Assembly (NCBI RefSeq): GCF_022581195.2
Contig: NC_061461.1
Coordinates: 6,510,001-6,574,000, forward strand
Source of the DNA: Helicoverpa zea
Lineage: Eukaryota > Arthropoda > Insecta > Lepidoptera > Noctuidae
Direction of reading: 5' to 3'
Length of the DNA: 64,000 bases
The notes below the pieces were generated by a model. It ran no database searches. It was not told the DNA's origin and saw nothing but the letters and a program-made list of their open reading frames with translations. Shown one piece after another: positions 1-10,674 of this stretch (positions are counted from its first letter, which is position 1; the number at the start of each line of letters is the position of its first letter). The translations under genes and the position numbers were made by a program.

Positions 1-838
1 ATCAGATACCGCTGAACCTGAAATTGGAAAACTACAGAGTGTGGCTATAACATATCAACTTTATATACCAACATATGTATTTGCTATGAAGACTCTTCGC
101 AAAGAAATTTCATTCAGAACTAATGCAGCCCGCTTCCAACTGCAACTCGCCACATTCTTCAAATCGTTGATCCGCCGTGCCGCAAGGCGTTCCACACATG
201 TCTATAAAGTACGTATGATGTTGATAGACGTACTATGTAGTAGTTATTGATAGTATAGGTATGTAGGTCTTGACTACGAAACTTACTGTTTGTGTTTGAT
301 AATTACCTATACCAGTCAAAGAGGAGTTTGTGGCGAAGTTACATCCGCACGGGTACATTGTAAAATACCATAATTCCCTACAACTGTGTTACTGTGTTAG
401 ATAGCCGATCAATTGAGAATGGCTACAATTATATAAGTTTTTATTCAGATGCAGGATTTCCTCGAGACGCAACTGAAACCACGGGAAACAGCTATCCAAT
501 CTCACTGACATCAATCACAATCATAAACACTACACCAATAGAAAAGTCAAAGCACTAGCTAAACAATCGATCAATTCACCAAAAGCTGATCATGACATCG
601 ATAGTGTGATCAACGCGAAGCTGATCGGATCAGCTCTCGACAATAAACATGAATCGTTCTAATCGACACTGATTGATGACGCCAATAACAACATTGATTA
701 GCGTCATCAATAATGTCGATCGCACGATTGTAATATGATCCGAAGGCATTTCCTCGTCGACAAAAATGGGAATCAGTATGGAACACCATGAACGATATTA
801 AGTTAAGAAGCTGCTAATTCTTACTGATATTGTAAATG
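1..838. repeat. Left-hand copy of a tandem-duplicated segment upstream of moricin
   Basis: This stretch has no gene. It aligns by eye with 6150-7030: both contain the run 'CGCTGAACCTGAAATT', then 'TATACCAACATATGTATTTG', 'TCAGAACTAATGCAGCCCGC' and 'TCTATAAAGTA' in the same order. The two copies diverge in the middle (about 440-740 here; 6600-6945 there, where another repeat may sit) and match again at 'ATATGATCCGAAGG' and 'AAGCTGCTAATTCTTA'. It is the left part of a duplication unit that, after the 849-4248 insertion, continues to the moricin gene at 5095. Short open frames inside it look like chance. Confidence 0.75.
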
Positions 839-914
839 CGAAAGAAACGATATTGCGATTTGACATTAGCTGTCATTTGTAAGGGAAGAATTTTTATTTA
901 ATTGAGAAATAGTA

Positions 915-1075
915 TCGTGAAGAATTCCTCCACTAGCTGCTTGCCGAGGAATCCGTAGCCGCCTGTCACGAACACGCTGGCGCCGCAGTAGAACTGCTGC
1001 ACGGCCGAGTCTCCGTGGTACTGAATGCATACGTGTCCGATTTTAACAGCCTCAGAATCATAAGCATCGGACCTT
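915..1075 (-). pseudogene. Fatty acyl-CoA reductase N-terminal fragment
   Basis: Read on the minus strand, this segment encodes about 50 residues typical of the start of insect fatty acyl-CoA reductases. It contains 'YHGDSAVQQFY' followed by 'VFVTGGYGFLGKQLVEE', the Rossmann NADPH-binding TGGxGFLGK motif. Functional family members reduce fatty acyl-CoA to fatty alcohols for pheromone or wax synthesis. Here the similarity stops after the first beta-alpha unit: a TAA follows within about 10 codons, there is no splice donor at the point of divergence, and the upstream side runs into the retrotransposon leader. It is therefore a broken scrap, in antisense to the adjacent retrotransposon, and cannot make an enzyme. 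The family call is good; how it came here is unresolved. Confidence 0.75.
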
Positions 1076-1310
1076 CTATATAAAACGCAGGCTACCGCCT
1101 GAGAAGCCGGGGCGCGGCACTGGCCGGCCGGGGCTGGCCAGTGAGTCCCGCGCCGAAATGTGCCGAAACCAGCGCGACTGCGTCAAATTGACATTTTGAT
1201 TATTTGTGTTTTTGAGTGCTATTTTGATTTGTTACTTTTATTATTGTAAATATTCTTTTGTGGAAAATCAATAGTTATAAGTGTATACAAATAAGTAGCG
1301 AGGCACCCAG

Positions 1311-4186
1311 ATGTACAGTAATGGTGATGGGAGTGTAAGTGCTTGTCAATCTTCAACATCTCTGGATGCCCTGAGATGTCCGCTGTGCCCCCAAGCACGT
1401 TTTTTTAAAGGTAAGCGGGGTTTGAACGTGCACATTGGGAAGACACATAAATCCCAAAGTGCAGTTCCTCCCACACTAACCCCGACAAACCCAGATACCG
1501 ACACACCTTTGGAACCGTTTTGGAAAAGACTTTCAAAATTCAAAAACACAATTCCAATCCTAAAGCGGGTTCCCCGAGACGCCAGGACTTTAGTAGCTCA
1601 ACATTTGGCAGGTTGTGTCCGCCTGGCTGCACGGGAGAACTCGCAACGTGCTTGGGAGAACTTACTCACTTTCCCTTATAGAATCTTACATATTCAAAAA
1701 AATTTGGCATCCAAAAAGTCCTTAACGACCCAAATTAAAGATAATTGTAATGTTTCGGTCAGAGATTTCGACACTAAATCACCGACAACAGGATCTACCT
1801 ATTCGAGGAGCATCCCCCACCTGGTAGAATCCAAGTTAAGTGAAGGTGACATAAGTGGTGCAGCGAGGATCCTCTTCAGCAGTGATGTGGTGGCTCCGTG
1901 TTCTCCAGAAACACTTTCCGCTTTGGAGAGCAAACACCCTGCCCCATCCGATGACCTTTCTTTTCCCGACCCCCCTGATCCGGATTTACATACCCTCATC
2001 GTTACAGGTCGACAATTGATCACGGCAATAGGCTCCTTCAGGAGCGGTTCCGCAGGCGGCCTCGACGGCTTGAGTCCGCAACACCTTAAGGACCTTACCT
2101 GCCCAAGCGCCGGGGAAGCTGGTGAGTCACTCTTGAAGGAGCTTACAGCCCTGGTCAACCTAATGCTATCCGGCAAGGTGGACGAGGCCGTCATCGACGT
2201 CTTGTATGGAGCAAACCTCTGCGCTCTACGCAAGAGGGACGGCGGCATTCGTCCAATCGCCGTAGGCACTACTTACCGTCGTATGGCAGCCAAGATTTGC
2301 TGTAAATTTTATAACGAGGGTTGTTCGGAAAAATTTCAGCCCCTTCAGCTGGGTTACGGCTCAAAAGGGGGCTGCGAGGCTGCTGTACACGCGTTGTCGA
2401 CCTATTTAAATTGTGGCAAAGGAGAGGTCATAATGAAGGTTGACATAAAGAATGCATTCAACTCAGTTAACAGGGACACCCTACTAGCAGAAACTAAAAA
2501 AGAGCTACCCCAAATTTATAGTTTTCTTTACCAATGCTACAGGCACCCATCTAAATTACTTTATCGGGACAACCTTTTAGAATCTTCTGTTGGCTGTCAG
2601 CAGGGTGACCCACTCGGGCCCGTGATTTTCAGTTTAGCCATAAACCCAATAATTCGGCAGCTAAATTCTAAATTCAATGTTTGGTACCTTGATGACGGAA
2701 CCTTGGAGGGCAAAGTAGATACTGTTCTTAAAGACCTATCCTTTCTTCAAAATAAATTCCAAGCAATAGGACTTAATCTAAATTATTCCAAATGTGAACT
2801 CTTTGTAACGGACAATACAGACAGACAAGACATATTTTCCAATGTGCAATAGCCCCGGATATCAAATTAATTGACAAGAGTTCTCTTTGTCTCCTCGGTT
2901 CCCCAATATTTGAAAATTCATTCTCGAATTTTATTCATGATAAAATACAAAATTTCAATCATATTTCGGACAGGCTACTCCAAATTAAAATGCACTCAGC
3001 TATCACAATCATTAGATATTGTTGTTTTGGCCCAAAATTAACGTACTATTTGCGTGCTTCCAGTCTATGGAAGCACACAAATCTTTTGGAAAAACTTGAC
3101 AAAATTATTAGACACACATTAACATCAATTTTAAATGTGGCCTTGGACGACCGAGCCTGGATTCAGGCTACTCTTCCCGTTCGCATGGGAGGGCTTGGCG
3201 TCCGCAAAATTTCAAGTATTAGCCTACCGGCCTTTATATCCTCCGTCCATGGTACTGAGCAATTGACCAGGAAAATTCTTCCTATCACACTGGCCAATTG
3301 CGAGGTACCATGTCTGACTGAGGCTGTAGAGGCTTGGAAAATCACCTGCCCGAATACTGATCCACCCGTCAACCCGTCCTCCCAGAGACAGTGGGATGAG
3401 CCGCTCTGCAGAGTTATACGGAATAATCTGCTAAATACGTCAATTTCTTCTGCAGAGCGAGCGCGCCTTCTGGCTGTGGGCGAATGGGAGTCGGGTCTAT
3501 GGCTTCTGGCACTTCCGTCGTCAAACATAGGCACATTGTTTGACGACACCACTTTCCGGCTTGCTGTTTGCTTGCGTTTGGGTGCTCCGTGCTGCTCTCC
3601 TCACCGCTGCCACTGTGGTGAAGCTGTCAGCAGCCTTGGACACCACGGCTTGTCGTGCAGCCGCAGCGCGGGACGATTTGTACGGCATGCGAATATCAAT
3701 GACATAATCCGTCGTGCTCTTGTTGCCGTAGGCGTTCCAGCCATATTAGAACCCAGTGGTCTGGCACGCGACGATGGCAAGAGACCAGACGGTATGTCGT
3801 TGTTCCCGTGGAAGATGGGTAGGTCTTTAGTATGGGACGCGACTTGTGTCGATACTCTTGCACCATCTCACCTTCCTAGCTCGGCGCGATGTGCTGGTTC
3901 CGCTGCTGCGGCTGCAGAGAACCTCAAACGGCGCAAATATAGCACCCTGGTTGGTAACTATACCTTTGAGCCGTTTGGGGTTGAAACCCTCGGGCCGTGG
4001 GGTCCAAGTGCTCATCTGCTTTTTAAAGATCTGGCAAAGCGACTTGCTGACACTTCAAGTGACCCAAAGGCTGGTTTTTATTTTGGTCAAAAATTAAGCA
4101 TTGCCATCCAACGTGGCAATGCTGCCAGCCTCTTGGGTACACTCCCGGTGGGCAGCGATGAGGAGTTTTTTGATGCCATTTTTTAG
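1311..4186 (+). pseudogene. Frameshifted retrotransposon polyprotein: C2H2 finger, reverse transcriptase, RLE endonuclease
   Basis: The first open part (1311-2852, 513 codons from ATG) begins with a C2H2 finger (CPLCPQA...HIGKTH, residues ~24-45). It continues into a reverse transcriptase with recognisable blocks: KVDIKNAFNSV (catalytic Asp), GCQQGDPLGP, and WYLDDGT carrying the second Asp pair. A TAG at 2850-2852 ends this frame, but the protein continues in the next frame without a gap (open from about 2843; ATG at 2990 is internal) to TAA at 4186. This implies a single-base loss near 2835-2850. The second part holds a CCHC cluster (CHCGE...H..LSC) and a PD-(D/E)XK-like core (RPDG...VWDATCVDT), as in R2-type endonucleases. 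One frameshift is the only break seen; which RLE clade it belongs to is not certain. Confidence 0.8.
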
Positions 4187-4629
4187 TTGTATATATGTAT
4201 AAATAAGGCTTTTTTTTACGTCATGTAAATATTTACATAAACTGAACCCGAAAGAAACTGTATGTCTGTCGCGTTTTCACATAAAATCTTGATCATTTTG
4301 ATACCCTGACTGAAAAATGCGTTGGCTACTCTTTATCCGGCTGCAGGACGTAGAAGTAAAATACTTGCTGGATATAATAAGAACTCTATTTGCAAGTTCA
4401 ATTACAGCGCACGGAGTACAGAGACCGATGTCCTGCATGCCTAGAAAATAGTTGGGTTTTTTATGAAGGCTTTTCTCGGAAGCACAGACGCTTGTTGTAA
4501 ATACATATAACGCAAGTGGTATCCTTTGTACGTATATAGAATTATCCCCACTAAATTGTGGTGTGACTTGCTTTAGAGCACACAGGAAATCGTAAAGAAA
4601 ATTTCACCAGAACTGAAAGCTCAGTACCC

Positions 4630-4700
4630 CAAAAGATAGATAGATAGAATAGATAGAATATTCTTTATTGTACCCCAAAACAAACAGACAAGGATATTAC
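4630..4700. repeat. GATA-type microsatellite and LINE/SINE tail fragment
   Basis: A short (AGAT)n run near 4636-4660 is followed by 'TTCTTTATTGTACCCC', which looks like the reverse of a lepidopteran retroposon 3' tail. It is absent from the second moricin unit, so it was inserted after or lost from the duplication. Nothing else in 4259-4930 looks genic. Confidence 0.4.
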
Positions 4701-4934
4701 AAACAAATACATGTGAGTACAATAGGCGGTCTTATCGCTCAAAAGCAATCTCTTACAGACAACCTTTGGATGGAGTCGATTTTAAATAGATAGATTACGA
4801 AAGATTATCATTTCTTAAATTATTTGAATACCTAATTCGTAATTAAGTACCTACATGTTTTCATTGTGTATTCAAAAGAAATTTCGGCAGCTAACAAACA
4901 GTTGTAATTTTGTAATACAGACGCAATCACAAAC

Positions 4935-5094
4935 GGGCAATGTTAAACAAGAAGGAAAATGTCTTATGGTATTCCACAAAGCACAGGATTAACCCCAAAG
5001 GTTAGTCATCATCATCATATTGGTATATAAGCCAGCTTAGGGAAGCGTAAGTTATCATTCGTTCGTAGAGAAGTAGCAACGCATCTCCATCAAC
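4935..5094 (+). promoter_or_regulatory. Moricin copy 1 promoter and 5' leader
   Basis: A TATATAA box lies at 5024-5030, 65 bp before the ATG. The block is conserved with the second copy (7778-7938): 'GGAAAATGTCTTATGGT' plus '..TTCCACAA' far upstream, the 'TGGTATATAAG' box, and 'GTTATCATTCGTTCGTAGAG' in the leader, which includes a GATA-type TTATCA. Further up, 'CACAGGAAATCG' followed by 'AAAGAAAATTTCACC' near 4580-4610 is also shared with about 7505-7530. These are candidates for immune (GATA/NF-kB-like) control, but no perfect kB consensus was found. Confidence 0.6.
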
Positions 5095-5616
5095 ATGAAA
5101 CTGTTCGGCTTAGTAGTTCTCGCGCTGGCAGTGTTCGCTATGCTGATGGGCGGCACCAGCGCAGCGCCTAAGGGAACCGGCAGCGCGCTAAGGAAGGGAG
5201 CTAAGGCTATTGTAAGTATTGTTAATTTTCCTATTTCCTATCAATTTCCTTTACATACTTTACACTTTCGTCTTAACTTAAAAAAAAAGTAGTGGTTAAA
5301 GAACCAACCAACCTCTCTGACACCAGTCTAACCAAGGAGTATTGGGTTGCCCGGGTAACTAAGTTAAGGAGGTCAGATAAGCAGTAACCCTTGTAAAACA
5401 CTGGTACTCAGGTGGTTAGACTCGAAGCCGACCCCACCATAGTTGGGTAATGGGTCGGGAGATCATGACACTTACCTACGATGGAAACATCACTTTGGTG
5501 AGTTTTATCCAAAAATAATTATTTTATATTTTGTTTTACAGAAAGCTGGATTCGGAGCTATTAGTGCGATCGGCACTGGCCACGAAATCTACCAGCACGT
5601 GAAGTACAGGGGTTAA
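5095..5616 (+). CDS. Moricin-like antimicrobial peptide, copy 1
   Basis: Two exons, 5095-5211 and 5542-5616 (phase 0; donor ATT|GTAAGT, acceptor TTTTACAG|AAA), encode 63 residues. Residues 1-23 are a signal peptide (MKLFGLVVLALAVFAMLMGG, ending TSA-A). The mature part is small, basic and amphipathic, with the moricin pattern KGAKAIKAGFGAI then TGHEIYQHVKYRG; Galleria-type moricin-like peptides end in the same way (AHEVYxHVKxR). Moricins are secreted by fat body and haemocytes after infection and permeabilise bacterial membranes through a long amphipathic helix. An AATAAA lies at 5742-5747. The intron carries a SINE tail. The start is the first ATG after the TATA box and opens the signal peptide directly. 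A second copy lies downstream. The family call rests on motif and gene structure, not on a search. Confidence 0.88.
5290..5480 (+). repeat. SINE 3' body fragment inside the moricin copy 1 intron
   Basis: The sequence 'GACACCAGTCTAACCAAGG' ... 'GGTTGCCCGGGTAACTAAG' ... 'AAGCCGACCCCACCATAGTT' is the body of the tRNA-derived SINE seen in full at 47335-47706, in opposite orientation. The tRNA-like head is missing. The intron of the second moricin gene lacks it, so it arrived after the genes separated or was lost there. Confidence 0.7.
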
Positions 5617-6633
5617 ATTAAAGCATTGTAAAATCATTCCATATTAAACTAATGTAAAATCATACCATGTTTACCTACCATTGTTAAAAAATAAGCATCT
5701 CCTGTGATAAAACAGTCATACCTACCTAAGTTTTAGCTCCTAATAAAAATATAAACATCAAACAACGTAATTTTAATTTTTCATCCCTTGAATAGCTTAC
5801 CTGGAGGCAGAACTTCGACTAAGGAATTTCATCAATAAACCAAACCTATTGCCGAGGTAGTTCGATACAGATAGTTACCAAATTGCTTTAGTTTACTAAT
5901 AAGTACATTGTTGAAGTGAAGCCAGCAATTACTGAAAATAAATAAGTCTAGGAACAGCACTAAGGTACTATCTTACTTTTCTCATACATAGGACATTCAA
6001 AACCGATGTAGTTTACCCAATGTGCCAATGTGACAGGTTACATACCTACTCCTAGGTAAGTGGAAGAAAATGGCACATAAGTATGTACATACAAATACGA
6101 GCCTAATAACTAATAATAATCAGACGTTCAACCATCTGGAGATCCTATAATCGGACACCGCTGAACCTGAAATTAGAAAACAAGAGGAGTTGGCTGTGGC
6201 AATAACTTAGGAACTTTATATACCAACATATGTATTTGCTATGGAGATTCTTCAAAAAGAAACATTCAGAACTAATGCAGCCCGCTTCCATCTGCAACTC
6301 GCCACATTCTTCAAATCGTCGATACGTCGTGCCGCAAGGCGTTCCACACATGTCTATAAAGTAGGTATGAGGTACATAGTCGTAGTATGTAGTAGTGCCT
6401 AGTTGATAATATTGTACGATACTTTTACCAGTCAAAGAGGAGCTTGTAGCTGAGTTCCATCCGTACGAGTCAATTGACCATAAGACCCCATTAGAAAAAT
6501 ACTGTTAATGAGTTAGGTAGTTAGTGATGATACCATGAATTAACCCATTCATTAAGAATGGCTTTAGTTGTATCGATTTATGTTCAATGCTCGCAGTAGT
6601 TTCGACAAGAATTAAACGAAACCACTAGAACCA

Positions 6634-6945
6634 GGGGCCCGATTCTCCTAAGTTAGTAATGTCAAAATCGAATAGAAATTGAATCGCAATATGATTGCAA
6701 TAGCAGTTTTAACCATATCGGGCATTCTGCTACTAATATAAGACCAATCGTATTCCAACGACATTCGATTGGTTTGCGATTGGTCTGCTATTTTGGTGAT
6801 TTTGGTCTATAGGTACGGTAGTTTGCTCTACAATCATATTGCAATCGTAAATCATTTGCAGACAAAATGATTCATTATTGAATGACAGAAAAGGATAAAA
6901 ACGTTTATTTCAAAGAAAAAATAGCGGAATGCCATGAAATATGAT
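6634..6945. mobile_element. Possible MITE in the right-hand unit
   Basis: A block beginning 'GGGGCCCGATTCTCCTAAG', rich in ATTGCAATC/CGATTGGT inverted motifs, sits where the left-hand unit has unrelated sequence. The GGGCCCGATTCTCC start resembles MITE termini common in moths. A clear partner inverted repeat and target duplication were not found, so the ends are approximate. Confidence 0.3.
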
Positions 6946-7863
6946 CCGAAGGAATTTCCTCGTCGAATAAAGTGGGAATCAGCAAGAAACACCATGTACG
7001 CTATTAAGTTCAGAAGCTGCTAATTCTTATTAATATTAGTAATGCGAAAGTAACTGTGTCTGTCAGTTGCACTCTCATCTCTGAAACTACTAGACCGCTT
7101 GAAGTGAAAAGTAGGTACTCTAACAGCCTAAGAAAGGGCATAGTTTACTTTTCATTTTGGTGCGGAAAGTATGTAGATAATTCGCTCAGTAAGTGAGTAG
7201 AACTGTGGGGAAAATCTAGTCACACAATAAAAAATATACATAGGTATTATGTAGTAGAATATTCAATACACATACTGTTCAAATACAGGTACTAAGATTC
7301 TAGCATAGAGTACCTACCAGTGTTTTCATGCCTAGAAAACAGTTGTTCGTTCTTGGAAGCACAGATACCTACCTACGTTTTTAATTACTCATATTGTAGG
7401 AGAATTTTCGTCCCATGCCACATCCTGTTATATGTGTTAGAATGGTACCTTTCATAGGTAGGTAGTTTTCCTGACTAAAAATTCCCATCGCGACTTGCTG
7501 TAAAACACAGGAAATCGGAAAGAAAATTTCACCAAAACTGAAGCTCCACGAGATTATTATTTCCTAAATTATTTGCATACCTAATTTGTAAAAATGTAGG
7601 TACATGTTGTCATTGTGTATTCAAAAGAAGACGTCCGTTAAATTTCCATTACAGATCCCGCATTATTAAAGTTAATTACGACTCAAATTAGAAGTTACCC
7701 ACGATTTGCATTTCGGCAGCCAACAAACAGTTCTAATACAGACATGCTTGGACTGTTTGTGAACAAAAACAAACGGGCTATGTTACACAAGAGCTTAAGG
7801 AAAATGTCTTATGGTGTTCCACAATGCGCAGGATTTGCACCAATGGTTAGTCATTATGTGTGG

Positions 7864-7870
7864 TATATAA
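7864..7870 (+). promoter_or_regulatory. TATA box of moricin copy 2
   Basis: TATATAA lies 69 bp upstream of the ATG at 7939, inside the block conserved with copy 1. The leader 'GTTATCATTCGTTCGTAGAG' follows, as in copy 1. Confidence 0.6.
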
Positions 7871-7938
7871 GTTAGGTACCTTAGCGGTGCATGAGTTATC
7901 ATTCGTTCGTAGAGAAGTAGCAAAGCATCTCTATCAAC

Positions 7939-8846
7939 ATGAAACTGTTCGGCTTAGTAGTTCTTGCTCTGGCGGTGTTCGCTATGCTGATGGGCGGCGT
8001 GAGCGCAAGCCCTAAGGGAGGCGGCAGTGCGCTCAGGACCGGAGCTAAGGTTGCTGTATTTCTTTTAATAATTATTCAATGGAGAATATAGTTCGAAGTA
8101 GGTATTTTATGTTTCTGCGACTTACTTGAAAATCTGTTTTCAGTATAGATATTTAAAAAAAATAATAATGTAATATTACTTCTCTACAAGAATCAGGGCC
8201 GGTGCCTGAACACCTAAGCTTTTTTTATCCTAGGGAAAATGAATAGATAAACATAAAGGTGCTCAGAAAACGGCCCTTATAATACAGTTCCTTTTATCTC
8301 ATCAAAAAATCTTTCCAAATTTCTACTCCTCGCCCTGATCCACTTTTTGTTCACAATCATAAGCCCTCCTGAGTACCGCAGTTTTCAACTCTTTTATTTT
8401 TCCTATTCATCCCAGGAAGCCAAGGGGATATCACCTAATCTTGATTGACCCCAAAGTTAATAAAACACCCTTTCATGAAAATGTTTCTGTAGGTACATTT
8501 CCTTGTTAAAATCTACATTTATTTTTTGTTAAAAATACATGAAGGTATATACTTCGACAAAAAGTTCTTTCTTACAGTCAGTCAATCTATCAGTTTTGTG
8601 CATGAAAGGTCTCCTTTGTGATGGCCCGTACATTCTCGAGCCAATTACTCTTTACACACATCAGACCCATGCTGTTCACCGAAAAGGGTAGACAGGAGGT
8701 TCAAAACAGACTGTTGTACGCTTATGTACGTTGTTCCCATTATTTGAATTCACAATATTTTGTTACAGAAAGGCGGACTTGGAGCCGGGGCCGCCGCCGC
8801 GACCGCTCGCGAACTCTACGAAAAATTTAAGAACAGGAAAGGTTGA
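7939..8846 (+). CDS. Moricin-like antimicrobial peptide, copy 2
   Basis: Exons 7939-8055 and 8769-8846 (phase 0; donor GCT|GTATTT, weaker than in copy 1; acceptor TGTTACAG|AAA) encode 64 residues. The first exon is 39 codons, the same length as in copy 1, with an almost identical signal peptide (MKLFGLVVLALAVFAMLMGG, then VSA-S). The mature region differs: the second exon encodes KGGLGAGAAAATARELYEKF plus a basic NRKG tail. It is more alanine-rich but keeps the amphipathic helix, ELYxxxK and basic-end pattern of moricins. The two paralogues thus have a conserved secretion exon and a diverged toxin-helix exon. AATAAA lies at 8860-8865. It is expected to be an inducible secreted antibacterial peptide; no break was seen. 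Confidence 0.85.
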
Positions 8847-10312
8847 TTCTTAACTTTTAAATAAACTCTTTATTTACATATTTTATTTTGTAAATGTATT
8901 AAATTGTTAATAAACAATCAATAAAATCGAATAAACTTTTTTCCTCAATACAAATGATAGCAGTCTGCTACATTATCCTGATTATAAAAATAATTAATTA
9001 AATTTTCGAGACCATTCTAGTAAACTGAATACCGAGAAACCTCTAAAGACACTCTCTCAAACTAAAAGAAATTCTTCGCACAAGAAACTCATTTTGCATT
9101 TCTTATTCGGATCGTAACAGCTGGGTATAGACTCCCTGAAAATCTGACTGCCTCAAAAATGTCATAGATGAGCAATGGGTAACATAAACTTCTTATCGGA
9201 AAGCTAGTCTGTATTGTAAAATGCAGTTCCATCGAGAGGGGACAGGTGAAACTGCGGGACCCAGCTTAAATTAAAAGTTTATGGTATTTGCTGGCAATGT
9301 TTGCTATTTTTTACATTAAATACAAGAAAATGCCACTCGTCTTAATTTTATTAGTATTTACATCGAATTTCCTCAATAATAAATTGTTTACCTGTTAATG
9401 TAATTATGTAACTTAAGACGTGCTCGCGTTAAAAACCCAGCATTGGCATAATCAATACCTACCTATAACGCTATACCGTTGGTCAACTGAACTAAAGCCT
9501 GAGTAGATGATTGATAGATATATAACCTACCTACTACAATTGCTGAGAATTGCTTGACATTTCGTGAGCAATAGCTACTTTTACAAGGAAAATATAAACA
9601 TAATGGCGGCATATAAAATACTGTCAAGACTATATTTGTAGTAACCTACTTAAATTATTTTTATGAATCTCATCATATCAATGCGTGGATTCATTTACAT
9701 ATTTCAAAGATATAGCTAAAAAGAGAATAGAAAGCTATTGTCTAAAATGTGTCAAATTATTTTCTACTAGCTGTTGCCCGCAACTTCGTCTGCGTGGGCA
9801 ATATAGAATAGTCAAAATACTACTTATCCCGTAGGTGCATTCTTTCACGTGACAGTATAATTAGGATTAGCACTTAGCAGTCGCAAAGATTCATTGATCA
9901 AGGTTGTGTTGTGGATGTGACCATTTATCTAAACAAAAGAAGTAAAGTTTGTGACGTTGTGAATATCTCTGGATCTAGTCAGCCAATTTGGAAAATTATT
10001 ACGTAGGTATGGTGCGTAAGTAATTTTCACAGGAAACAGCTATAATCTATGTCTATATGTTTTGAGTCTGACAAAGCTGTCATTTGTACATTTTCTGCAG
10101 CTGCTGCGACTAACCAGAAGCCAGAAAGTCTGTCAGTCTTACCATGGATATCGTCTTGTGTAGTTGACTGGATTGAAGATAGGTAAATAGGTAGTCGCTC
10201 CAAGCAAAATATTGGTACTCAAACAGATTCGGTGACTGGAAGCCAACACCAACATAGTTGGGGAATAGCTGGATGGATAGGGTAGGATAGTTTCACTTAC
10301 TCACTATGGTAA
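8847..10312. other. Intergenic DNA with retroposon scraps
   Basis: No gene was recognised. About 9765-10000 starts 'CTAGCTGTTGCCCGCAACTT', a widespread lepidopteran repeat whose relative occurs at 52190. About 10200-10300 contains 'GGAAGCCAACACCAACATAGTTGGGG', a diverged tail of the SINE seen in full at 47335-47706. Confidence 0.5.
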
Positions 10313-10674
10313 GGCTGACCCCACATTAGGCGTGCGCGATCCTCGGGCGTGTGAGTAGCGCGAGCGTCGCGAGCGCGCTGCGTGAACGTCGCGTTTTGCT
10401 GCCCTGCGGCATGTGTGAAGAGTGCAAGCGACGCGCTCGCGGCGAGCACGCGGCGCTCGAGTTGCGTTCTTACCCCTTCGCCCGCTATCCCCGCCGCCCG
10501 CTAAACACCTTAGCAGTTAAACATCAAGGAGAGCGGCGCGTGCGCGCCGCGAGCGCGCTGCAAATGCCGCAGGGCAGCAAAACGCGACGCTCACGCAACG
10601 CGCTCGCGACGCACGCGCGGCGCCCGCGCTACTCACACGCCCGAGGATCGCGCACGCCTAATATGGGGGAGGCC
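10313..10674. mobile_element. GC-rich foldback (long-TIR) DNA element
   Basis: The left arm, about 10313-10412, is repeated inverted at about 10563-10674. Both arms read 'ATTAGGCGTGCGCGATCCTC' from the outside, then 'GGGCGTGTGAGTAGCGCG', and on to 'CGCGTTTTGCTGCCCTGCGG'. Imperfect pairing continues inward (CGACGCGCTCGCGGCG with CGCCGCGAGCGCGC), so most of the element could fold into one hairpin around a loop of roughly 80 bp. It has no coding capacity. The open frame across it (10351-10677) is a by-product of GC-rich palindromic sequence. The superfamily and target duplication are not clear. Confidence 0.8.

Larger units (their letters stand above)
849..4248 (+). mobile_element. Non-LTR retrotransposon insertion (RLE type), about 3.4 kb
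   Basis: The insertion is bracketed by a 10-bp direct repeat, CGAAAGAAAC, at 839-848 and 4249-4258. The paralogous empty site is visible at about 7037-7050, where 'GCGAAAGTAACTGTGTCTGTC' is continuous. Inside are an antisense fatty acyl-CoA reductase scrap (915-1075), a GC-rich leader with a hairpin (CACTGGCC...GGCCAGTG near 1114-1143), a frameshifted C2H2/RT/endonuclease reading frame (1311-4186) and a short AT-rich 3' end without a poly(A) tail. Lack of poly(A) and the restriction-like endonuclease fit the early-branching R2/NeSL-type LINEs. That the FAR scrap is part of the same insertion is inferred from the outer repeat. Confidence 0.75.
6150..7938. repeat. Right-hand copy of the tandem moricin segment
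   Basis: 6150-7030 matches 1-838, and about 7040-7938 matches 4259-5094 (for example 'CACAGGAAATCG', 'CATGTTNTCATTGTGTATTCAAAAG', 'TTTCGGCAGC' and the promoter block), in the same order. Together with the gene at 7939 it forms the second unit of a direct tandem duplication with a unit of about 2.5-3 kb once insertions are removed. The matches are interrupted by indels, so the duplication is not recent. No other gene is seen in it. Confidence 0.75.

Noticed and set aside
849..4248. R2 element in its canonical rDNA site
   Set aside because: The flanks are the moricin duplication unit, not 28S rDNA, so a site-specific R2 insertion is excluded.
6145..6435. 96-aa minus-strand open frame in the moricin upstream region
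   Set aside because: The homologous segment at 1-300 is not open in the same way, so it is not conserved as coding.
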